Part shown: positions 38,264 through 42,417 of the stretch, piece after piece
How positions within the stretch are numbered: the stretch's first letter is position 1
Layout of the letters: every line of letters starts with the position of its first letter
From: a virus
Strand: one strand, 5' to 3'
Virus record (IMG/VR): IMGVR_UViG_3300041409_000037
Location: 1-42,417 of that record
DNA: 42,417 nt
Translations under genes and position numbers: made by a program
Notes under the pieces: model-generated
Seen by the model: only the letters and a program-made list of their open reading frames with translations
Database searches by the model: none
What the model was told of the DNA's origin: nothing

Positions 38264-38674
38264 TCAGGTCCCCATCGGGAACGCGAACGATCCGGAGGTC
38301 AGGATGAGGTCCACCCCAGCGGCCACGGTGGTGGAGCTAAGGTTCAGCTCAGCGCCGGACGTCGCGACCGTACCGTCATAGACCGCAGCGCCACCACGGT
38401 CCAGGACACGGAACCATCCGGCAGTCCCGGCGGCCACGAAAGCGGCCGTGATCGGAACGCCCAGCAGCGCGGCCGAACCGGTAGCCGCTGCACCGAACGC
38501 AGGGTTGGGAAGGGTGAAGGTGGCCAGAAGCGTGCCGCTGGCAACCGTGGCAGGGGTAGCAGGCTGAGCGCCGCTTCGCACCTGGATGACCGCCGGGCTG
38601 GCTCCTGTGTTGATCTGCGCGGTGACGCCATCGACGGCCTTGTTCCGCGCGCTGTCCGCGAGTCGAGTACCCAT
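38264..38674 (-). CDS. fiber-region structural protein
   Basis: 136 aa after AAGGAG. 'MGTRLADSARNKAVDGVTAQ' then 'PAVIQVRSGAQPATPATVAS' and 'GTAGWFRVLDRGGAAVYDGT' form a beta-rich domain common in tailed phages next to fiber-tail adaptor genes. The role is probably virion structural; not demonstrated. Confidence 0.75.
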   Translation of the reverse strand: MGTRLADSARNKAVDGVTAQINTGASPAVIQVRSGAQPATPATVASGTLLATFTLPNPAFGAAATGSAALLGVPITAAFVAAGTAGWFRVLDRGGAAVYDGTVATSGAELNLSSTTVAAGVDLILTSGSFAFPMGT

Positions 38675-38685
38675 GATCTAACTCC

Positions 38686-38973
38686 TTAGCGCTCTTGCAC
38701 GCGGATGAGGATTGACCGGTCATCTGTGCGCCCGGCCGAAGTGGTGATGTGATTGGTAACGGCGTAATCCGTGTCGACGGTCCCGCCGCCAAGCCACACG
38801 GTGGTGAGACCACCCGCGTGAGATGAGGCCTGAGGTTCGGTCAGCCCGGCGGGAACGATCCACGTTGACGTGACAATCGTTTCCCCGGCCTGAAGGTATT
38901 TGATGTTCCAGTCAAGGATGTAGTCCAGGACGGCCTGAGGGTCCTTGATGTAGTTCTTCAGGAAGACAGGCAT
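38686..38973 (-). CDS. fiber-tail adaptor-like protein
   Basis: 95 aa. 'DPQAVLDYILDWNIKYLQAG', 'TIVTSTWIVPAGLTEPQAS', 'TVWLGGGTVDTDYAVTNHIT' and 'GRTDDRSILIRVQER' match the short proteins usually called phage fiber-tail adaptor (Ig-like beta fold). It would join a fiber to the virion. AGAGGAG upstream of the ATG. Confidence 0.78.
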   Translation of the reverse strand: MPVFLKNYIKDPQAVLDYILDWNIKYLQAGETIVTSTWIVPAGLTEPQASSHAGGLTTVWLGGGTVDTDYAVTNHITTSAGRTDDRSILIRVQER

Positions 38974-38994
38974 TCGGGACGCTCCTCTTTGGAG

Positions 38995-39438
38995 TTACTG
39001 GCGACGGGAGCGCGCAGCCTCAATAGCTGCGACTCGGCTAGGATTCAGGACCTCGGGAGTACGGGCGACCAGGATGTTGGCCGCGCGTCGAGCAGTTTCC
39101 GTGAACAACAGGTCAACCATGAGTTGACGGATGACCATCAGTTGCCCCGGCCGGAATCCGGTCCGATAGGAATCCTGGATCAGGTCGCACAGGTAGTAGC
39201 ACGTCTGGTAGTCCGTCGACTCGTACATTTCGCGAACGGGCGAGGTGATGAACGCGTTCCAGAAACCGAGGGGAACCGCGTCCCATGTCGGGTTCGGCTT
39301 CGGGATGACTGGCGGCGGTTCCTCTTGCTTCACGTTCAGCGTGGTTGCCTGAGCCTGTTCGGCCTTGGTCCGGTGACCGAGTCTGTCATCCGGACGTTGC
39401 TTGGCCGTGGGGCCGGACTTCGGGGCTGTGTTCGCCAT
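38995..39438 (-). CDS. terS: terminase small subunit-like protein
   Basis: 147 aa after GGAGGAG. A basic, Pro-rich N-terminus (about 1-50) precedes 'WDAVPLGFWNAFITSPVREM', 'YESTDYQTCYYLCDLIQDSY', 'RPGQLMVIRQLMVDLLFTET' and 'ARRAANILVARTPE', matching actinobacteriophage small terminases (the Y-E-S-x-D-(Y/W) and L-L-x-T-E-x-x-R-R signatures). It would recognise the packaging start. First gene of the late block after the promoter at 39589-39617; separated from TerL by three fiber-like genes, which is unusual. Confidence 0.78.
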   Translation of the reverse strand: MANTAPKSGPTAKQRPDDRLGHRTKAEQAQATTLNVKQEEPPPVIPKPNPTWDAVPLGFWNAFITSPVREMYESTDYQTCYYLCDLIQDSYRTGFRPGQLMVIRQLMVDLLFTETARRAANILVARTPEVLNPSRVAAIEAARSRRQ

Positions 39439-39588
39439 GTGAGGCTCCTCCTCGGGGTAGCGAGGCTAGGCCCCGATTACACACAGCAACAGGCCCTCAC
39501 CCTCTGATAGCTTAGCTCCTAAGATGTTTGGGAGCGATAACAGAAGGCAAGGAGCCCGTGCCTTAGATCCCTCGGGGGGAGGGTAACA

Positions 39589-39617
39589 CCCCTACCCCAT
39601 CACCGAGAGAATGTCAA
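39589..39617 (-). promoter_or_regulatory. sigma70-type promoter for the late virion operon
   Basis: On the minus strand: TTGACA (39617-39612), 17 bases, TAGGGG (39594-39589); GGGGTAGGG resembles the GGGTA(C/T)AG of the promoters at 13222 and 42314. The leader to the terS ATG is about 140 bases and could hold regulatory structure. The -10 is weak. Confidence 0.5.
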
Positions 39618-39634
39618 GCAAGTTTGCAAAGTCG

Positions 39635-39946
39635 TTATGAACTGATGTCGAACGGATGAGGCTCAGGTGCCCTTCGTCCTCGGTCACGTTGACGTTGAGC
39701 AGCACGCATGGCCTCACGCTGTGTCTTGACCTTGTGATGTGAGGGGCAGATCATCCGGGCATTGGACACGTCGCTGCCGCCACCTTCAGCGTACGGGATG
39801 ATGTGATCCACGTCGCGAGCTGGACTGCCACAGCGTTGGCCTTGCTCCACCACCTGGCAGCGCTTGCCTGACTGCGCTCGGATGGTCCGCTTGGTCTGCT
39901 CCCACACAGGGTCATGTGGTCGCTGTGTGCCTGATTGCCACGTCAT
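39635..39946 (-). CDS. HNH endonuclease, terminase-associated
   Basis: 103 aa with GGAGG upstream. 'GKRCQVVEQGQRCGSPARDV' then 'DHIIPYAEGGGSDVSNARMI' and 'CPSHHKVKTQREA' give the full HNH set (Asp-His, Asn, His) plus zinc Cys pairs. HNH proteins next to terminase genes take part in cos cleavage and packaging in several phages (HK97 gp74 is the known example), so this suggests cos-type packaging. It lies upstream of terS. Confidence 0.9.
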   Translation of the reverse strand: MTWQSGTQRPHDPVWEQTKRTIRAQSGKRCQVVEQGQRCGSPARDVDHIIPYAEGGGSDVSNARMICPSHHKVKTQREAMRAAQRQRDRGRRAPEPHPFDISS

Positions 39947-40037
39947 GGCGCTGACCTCCTCGGATGCCCTGCTGTAAGGGCTCAGACGGCCCGGAAGACC
40001 GGGACCACCTCACCCTACCAGAAGCGTTGGCAATCAG

Positions 40038-40214
40038 CTACAGCGTCCCTGTGACCTGCGAGTTTGCAGGCACGTAATCACGGTGGTCCGCACACAGGTA
40101 CAAGCCGCCATGATGTCCTACATCCGGGTACAAGGTGCCCTGCGTGCCACACGGGCGAGTGACCAGGCGATGGCCAACTCGCAGCGATCTGGCAGCCTCA
40201 CACGGCCCAGTCAT
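40038..40214 (-). CDS. 58-aa zinc-binding-like protein
   Basis: The ATG at 40214 shares its A with the upstream TAA (TAATG). MTGPCEAARSLRVGHRLVTR, then 'PCGTQGTLYPDVGHHGGLYL' and 'CADHRDYVPA': a Cys, His, Cys, His-His and C-x2-H pattern that could hold one zinc. Fills the only space between the glucosaminidase and HNH genes. Function unknown. Confidence 0.7.
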   Translation of the reverse strand: MTGPCEAARSLRVGHRLVTRPCGTQGTLYPDVGHHGGLYLCADHRDYVPANSQVTGTL

Positions 40215-40759
40215 TAGACCGGAACGCCCTTGCTGAGTTCCAGGATGATCTGTTCGATGCGCGTCCCGTAGTCCGGCGCGGCAGCCCAGCGACCAGGGCC
40301 ACCAAGCTCCGCGAACGTCTCGATGTCACCAGCCTTGAACGAAGATCGGATGTAGGAGTAGCGCGGGTCCACCAGGTCGCGTTCGCGAACATCGCCAGCG
40401 ACATAGGCGATCAGGTGTTGGACGTGAGCCCGGGCACCCTGTCGCCAGTTGGGGAAGATTTGGTGAGCGAAGCGCTCGTAGTCCGTCTCACCCTCTAGAC
40501 CGAATGCCTTGGGGTCGCGGACCTTCAGGCCACAGGTGTTGCGCCACTCCGCAGAGAGGACGCCGGTGAACTTGCCCCAACCGGTCTCCTTGGCGGACTG
40601 CGCGACCACGCCACAAGGGTCAACGTTGTAGTCCGACGCCTCTTCCCAGAGGACCGGGAACATCTCGTTGATAAAGAGAGGCGAGGCTTTCATGCGCTGA
40701 AGGTTGTAGCGAACGTTGGAGCTGGACACGCGCGAGGCAGGCCCCAGGATGAACGTCAT
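40214..40759 (-). CDS. beta-N-acetylglucosaminidase (glucosaminidase domain)
   Basis: 181 aa after AAGGAG. 'VAQSAKETGWGKFTGVLSAE' carries the catalytic Glu of the Glucosaminidase family, followed by 'NTCGLKVRDPKAFG', 'YERFAHQIFPNWRQGARAHV' and 'ETFAELGGPGRWAAAPDYG'. It would cut the glycan backbone. It sits at the start of the late block, far from the amidase endolysin, so it may be a virion-associated wall hydrolase used in entry or a second lysin. Confidence 0.85.
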   Translation of the reverse strand: MTFILGPASRVSSSNVRYNLQRMKASPLFINEMFPVLWEEASDYNVDPCGVVAQSAKETGWGKFTGVLSAEWRNTCGLKVRDPKAFGLEGETDYERFAHQIFPNWRQGARAHVQHLIAYVAGDVRERDLVDPRYSYIRSSFKAGDIETFAELGGPGRWAAAPDYGTRIEQIILELSKGVPV

Positions 40760-40780
40760 ATCGGAAACTCCTTAGCTTGG

Positions 40781-40993
40781 TTAACGAAGTCCGGCGGCCT
40801 GAAGCATGTTCATTGTCAGGCCTCGAACTTGGTCATCAGTCATCGCCGATTTGGGGATGGCCTTGCGAAGGAGGCGATAGAGCGTCGTAAAAGGGTGCTT
40901 CGCGGCACGCCATGTGCTTCCCTTGCCATGCATCCAGTAGTCCCACAGCTTGGAGCCGGGGCCATAGGGTAGCGTTGAGCCGCCAGTAGACAT
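40781..40993 (-). CDS. hypothetical 70-aa protein
   Basis: MSTGGSTLPYGPGSKLWDYW, then 'WRAAKHPFTTLYRLLRKAIP' and 'DDQVRGLTMNMLQAAG'. The opening 'G-S-x-L-W-D-Y-W-x-x-G-K-G' pattern appears in other actinobacteriophage proteins of unknown role. An AGGAGG site precedes the ATG. First protein gene after the tRNA cluster. Confidence 0.75.
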   Translation of the reverse strand: MSTGGSTLPYGPGSKLWDYWMHGKGSTWRAAKHPFTTLYRLLRKAIPKSAMTDDQVRGLTMNMLQAAGLR

Positions 40994-41017
40994 ACTGGCC
41001 TCCTGGTTACTAGGTTG

Positions 41018-41089
41018 CTGGCCACACAGGATTCGAACCTGTAACCCGCGCCTTAACAGGACGCTGCTCTGCCATTGAGCTAGTGACCA
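41018..41089 (-). tRNA. tRNA-Asn (GTT)
   Basis: A complete cloverleaf of 72 bases: acceptor TGGTCAC/GTGGCCA, positions 8-9 TA, D-arm GCTC-AATGGCA-GAGC, anticodon arm GCGTC-CTGTTAA-GGCGC, variable GGGTT, T-arm ACAGG-TTCGAAT-CCTGT, discriminator G. CCA is not encoded. Just upstream (41093-41112) the minus strand has another D-arm-like stretch (GTGGTAGCTCAGGTGGCA) with no matching partner arms, probably a remnant. Confidence 0.93.
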
Positions 41090-41149
41090 CTAATGCCACC
41101 TGAGCTACCACTACAGTAGCGCGCCCGGATGCTGACCCCAGGTGAACAG

Positions 41150-41220
41150 TGGTGCCACGTCAAGGAATCGAACCTCGCACAGCCCGGTTTACAGCCAGGC
41201 TTGATCCCAGATCACTTGGC
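41150..41220 (-). tRNA. tRNA-Tyr (GTA) with collapsed D-arm
   Basis: 71 bases including an encoded CCA. Acceptor GCCAAGT/ACGTGGC (one A-G mismatch), then only 14 bases (GATCTGGGATCAAG) before anticodon arm CCTGG-CTGTAAA-CCGGG, variable CTGTG, T-arm CGAGG-TTCGATT-CCTTG, discriminator A. The 14 bases fold as GATC-TGG-GATC, a 4-bp stem with a triloop, in place of a normal D-arm, and there is no separate 8-9 linker. The variable region is short, unlike the long arm of usual bacterial tRNA-Tyr. C32, U33, A37 and A38 are canonical. Confidence 0.75.
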
Positions 41221-41223
41221 AAG

Positions 41224-41255
41224 CACCCGGTAACGGCCTATGCGGTTACCGGGTG
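41224..41255. terminator. 11-bp hairpin between tRNA-Tyr and the next remnant
   Basis: 41224-41234 pairs with 41245-41255 around a 10-base loop; 4 bases upstream of the tRNA-Tyr 5' end. May be a terminator or a processing signal. Confidence 0.5.
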
Positions 41256-41264
41256 TGTTGTACA

Positions 41265-41340
41265 ACCAGTAGCGCTGGACGCGGGTCGAACCCTAGACGC
41301 CAGATACTGATTGTCGTTGACCAGAGGTACGGGCCGCTCC
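41265..41340 (-). pseudogene. tRNA-like remnant with T-loop
   Basis: The minus strand has GGGTTCGACCC at about 41283-41293, a T-loop-like element, but no 5-bp T-stem, no convincing anticodon arm and no matching acceptor. Probably a decayed tRNA; could be chance. Confidence 0.3.
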
Positions 41341-41680
41341 CACGGGCATACTTGGCGGTCTCACCCTACCTGGTCCACAGGGGGCTAAGCCGTATGCTGA
41401 TCTCGTGTACGCAAGCGTCCTCACTCGCGGCCCGTCCTCCGTTTAGACCGATCACCCGTCCAGCCGCCAATATGTCAAGGGCTGAAGAGGCCTAGCATTC
41501 AGGTGATCGGCGACCTAGCGGCCACTGGGGCCCGGCATCCTGTGCTGGCTGCCATACCGCCTGGTCAGTTAGTAAGGGTGCTCTGCCGCTGAGCTACCGT
41601 CGAGATCATCGCATCATCAGAGAAACTTGCAACCCGGAACTCGGTGCACCGAGAAGTACGGACAAGCTCTCCTAGCTCAC
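41341..41680. other. non-coding stretch in the tRNA cluster
   Basis: No supported gene on either strand. At 41580-41594 the minus strand reads GCTC-AGCGGCA-GAGC, a typical tRNA D-arm, preceded by ACGGTA, but no anticodon or T-arm follows. A TTGACA at about 41472-41477 (minus) has no good -10 at 17 bases. Short reading frames here lack ribosome sites. Confidence 0.4.
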
Positions 41681-41741
41681 TCGACAGGCAGGATTCGAAC
41701 CTGCGACCGCCCTTCGTCCTCCGATCAGCCACGACAGCCGA
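41681..41741 (-). tRNA. tRNA-like element without anticodon arm (1)
   Basis: Minus strand: acceptor TCGGCTG/CTGTCGA (one T-T mismatch), D-arm-like TCGT-(13-base loop with GTGGCTGATCGGAG type II style)-ACGA, then a 9-base linker AGGGCGGTC, then T-arm GCAGG-TTCGAAT-CCTGC. No anticodon arm is possible in this space. Same 9-base linker length and same T-arm core as the element at 42045-42101. Could be a pseudogene; the exact borders are uncertain. Confidence 0.4.
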
Positions 41742-41794
41742 TGCCTGGTACTTCCCTATAAGGGGTTCCCTGTGCGCCTACACCACGGAGGTTC

Positions 41795-41858
41795 CCAGGT
41801 CTTGCTCCTGAGCTGACAGTGGATCAGACTGTCAGGTTCTCTGAAGTGCCCCTCAGAG
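41795..41858 (-). pseudogene. degenerate tRNA-like three-hairpin array (Ile-like anticodon)
   Basis: Three hairpins follow one another on the minus strand: CTCTGA-(8)-TCAGAG (41839-41858), CTGACAGT-CTGATCC-ACTGTCAG (41813-41835; 8-bp stem, 7-base loop with GAT at 34-36) and TCAGG-AGCAAGA-CCTGG (41795-41811). The order and loop sizes mimic D, anticodon and T arms, but the T-loop lacks TTCGA and the acceptor is at most four pairs (GGTT/AACC). A tRNA-Ile (GAT) decayed or a non-tRNA structured RNA. Confidence 0.35.
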
Positions 41859-41898
41859 TAACCGGCTACACACCCCACTGAATAGGGCGGCCGGGTCG

Positions 41899-41965
41899 CA
41901 CCCCGTCAAGGAATCGAACCTCGCTACCCGGCTTTGGAGGCCAGGTTGATCCCAGATCACGAGAT
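41899..41965 (-). tRNA. tRNA-Trp (CCA) with collapsed D-arm
   Basis: 67 bases: acceptor ATCTCGT/ACGGGGT (three G-T pairs), 14 bases GATCTGGGATCAAC, anticodon arm CTGGC-CTCCAAA-GCCGG, variable GTAG, T-arm CGAGG-TTCGATT-CCTTG, discriminator G as expected for Trp. CCA is not encoded. The D region is the same GATC-TGG-GATC minimal stem as in tRNA-Tyr, and T-arm plus the next bases are identical, so the two arose by duplication. Confidence 0.72.
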
Positions 41966-41971
41966 AAGGGA

Positions 41972-42007
41972 CCTAGTCGCGCGCTGCTCAGTCGCAGAAC
42001 CACTAGG
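41972..42007. repeat. nested inverted repeat
   Basis: Outer arms CCTAGT (41972-41977) and ACTAGG (42002-42007) enclose an inner CTGC-TCAGTC-GCAG hairpin. It begins seven bases upstream of the tRNA-Trp 5' end on the minus strand. Could be a processing structure or a tRNA remnant. Confidence 0.4.
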
Positions 42008-42044
42008 CCATTTTTGCCTACACGATCGTACTCGCGCAGCTTGG

Positions 42045-42101
42045 ACACCCGACAGGATTCGAACCTGCGACCCTTGGGCTCTACCACTGAGCTACAGGTG
42101 C
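42045..42101 (-). tRNA. tRNA-like element without anticodon arm (2)
   Basis: Minus strand: acceptor GCACCTG/CGGGTGT (7 pairs, two G-T), TA at 8-9, perfect D-arm GCTC-AGTGGTA-GAGC, a 9-base linker CCAAGGGTC, T-arm GCAGG-TTCGAAT-CCTGT, then CCA directly after the acceptor. All elements of a normal tRNA are there except the anticodon arm. The short linker cannot form one. It cannot decode codons as written; possible roles are a decoy, a substrate for tRNA enzymes, or a recent pseudogene. Confidence 0.6.
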
Positions 42102-42150
42102 GGCCCGCCTGTTCAGCATATCCGCTGCTGGCGGGTATTCGGTTGGAAAG

Positions 42151-42200
42151 TCCCCCGGTCGCCTGTTACCCGCGTGAACGGGGATGTTGCGACCGGGGGA
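42151..42200 (-). ncRNA. strong structured leader hairpin
   Basis: 42151-42162 pairs perfectly with 42189-42200 (12 bp, GC-rich); the 26-base loop holds an inner CCCG/CGGG hairpin, and flanking GAAAG and CTTTC can extend the stem across a bulge. It lies between the promoter at 42314-42342 and the first tRNA-like element, so it is part of the cluster leader. It could be an attenuator or a small stable RNA; no family match is claimed. Confidence 0.45.
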
Positions 42201-42313
42201 ACGTCTTTCGACGTGCTAGAGGCAGATCACCTGGCCTTGGCGACTAGCTGACTCAAGTGCCCGTGTGAGGGGAAACCTTGGTCTGGAGTAGCGGCGTGCG
42301 AAGTGTCTTTACC

Positions 42314-42342
42314 TCTGTACCCAGTATAGCAATGGCTGTCAA
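42314..42342 (-). promoter_or_regulatory. sigma70-type promoter for the tRNA cluster, with operator-like palindrome
   Basis: On the minus strand: TTGACA (42342-42337), 17 bases, TACAGA (42319-42314), with ATACTGGGTA before the -10 as at 13222-13250. Just upstream of the -35 is CAGGTC-A-GACCTG (42341-42353), a perfect palindrome that could bind a repressor; GGTCTGACCTGC also occurs in arm A of the complex repeats. Confidence 0.65.
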
Positions 42343-42360
42343 CAGGTCTGACCTGCTAGT

Positions 42361-42417
42361 TTACCACTCCCGGTTGCGCACGATCACCTCCAACCAAGAA
42401 CACCTCGCCAGCGTCGC
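42361..42417 (-). CDS. possible 3' end of a gene entering from the right edge
   Basis: Minus strand: an open frame from the edge ends at TAA (42363-42361) and would finish LEVIVRNREW. A second open frame ends at TAG (42358-42356). Neither can be preferred with certainty from 57 bases; GC-rich third positions favour the first slightly. The tRNA promoter lies directly downstream, consistent with a gene ending here. Confidence 0.3.
   Translation of the reverse strand, partial: ATLARCSWLEVIVRNREW

Noticed and set aside
39604-39617. ATGTCAAG similar to mycobacteriophage cluster A stoperators, also AATGGCTGTCAAC at 42331
   Set aside because: The match is mostly the complement of a TTGACA -35 hexamer; too few copies and no repressor gene to support a stoperator system.
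41472-41477. TTGACA on the minus strand as a tRNA-cluster promoter
   Set aside because: The hexamer 17 bases downstream is GTGATC and other spacings are poor; no supported transcript start.
41934-42251. Plus-strand ORFs reading DRIRTCDPWALPLSYRC and DSNLRPLGSTTELQ
   Set aside because: These are translations of the antisense of tRNA-like sequences, a well-known spurious ORF signature; no ribosome site.
1-42417. CRISPR arrays, insertion sequences, integrase and attachment site
   Set aside because: No regularly spaced direct repeats, no transposase or recombinase motifs were seen on either strand; the only large repeats are the two complex loci described.

Overview
The window is most of the genome of a GC-rich, tailed double-stranded DNA phage with a long non-contractile tail (siphovirus type), probably infecting an actinobacterium. 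This rests on GC-rich codon use with frequent GTG starts, on protein families typical of actinobacteriophages (fiber-tail adaptor-like, DUF5403-like, FDXHR-like zinc proteins, small two-helix membrane proteins) and on a peptidoglycan amidase endolysin. No integrase, repressor or excisionase is visible, so nothing here supports a temperate lifestyle, although those genes could lie outside the window. The virion and lysis calls come from residue patterns and gene order, not from a database search.

Layout. Positions 1-13192 form a left arm of about 30 tightly packed minus-strand early genes, many overlapping by 1, 4 or 8 bases (ATGA, GTGA, TGATG junctions). Read from the promoter at 13222-13250 they include a PD-(D/E)XK exonuclease, an SSB-like protein, a dATP/dGTP diphosphohydrolase-like protein, a DUF4406 protein, an RNA ligase, a RusA-like resolvase, an HNH protein, a family A DNA polymerase and a run of small paralogs at the far end. 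Positions 13339-19007 are plus strand: a primase-helicase, then many very small genes including three tandem paralogs with a Cys-x-Cys-Pro-Ile-Ala motif. Positions 19061-40993 are almost entirely minus strand and hold the late genes. Read right to left these are a glucosaminidase, a small zinc-type protein, HNH, terminase small subunit, three fiber-like genes, terminase large subunit, portal, MuF-like protein, scaffold, major capsid, head-tail connectors, major tail protein, frameshifted tail chaperones, tape measure, distal tail proteins, a C1q-like tip protein, membrane proteins, amidase endolysin and holin. Positions 41018-42110 are a minus-strand tRNA cluster.

Several features stand out. 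(1) The tRNA cluster has one ordinary tRNA-Asn, two tRNAs (Tyr GTA, Trp CCA) whose D-arm is reduced to the same 4-bp stem with a triloop, and two tRNA-like elements with acceptor, D and T arms but only a 9-base linker where the anticodon arm should be. (2) A complex repeat occurs at 1697-1904 and again, inverted, at 15436-15645. It brackets the whole replication module, and the second copy is fused into the 3' end of the primase gene. (3) A recurring extended -10 promoter (TGTGnTAnnnT) sits 35-45 bases before many genes, in two cases inside the loop of a terminator hairpin. (4) A short plus-strand ORF with the same promoter, apparently leaderless, sits within the late minus-strand operon. (5) A canonical GGGAAAC slippery heptamer joins the two tail chaperone frames.

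The early arm and primase block would supply replication and nucleotide control; the late arm builds and packages the virion and lyses the cell. HNH next to terminase suggests cos-type packaging, but no cohesive end was identified.
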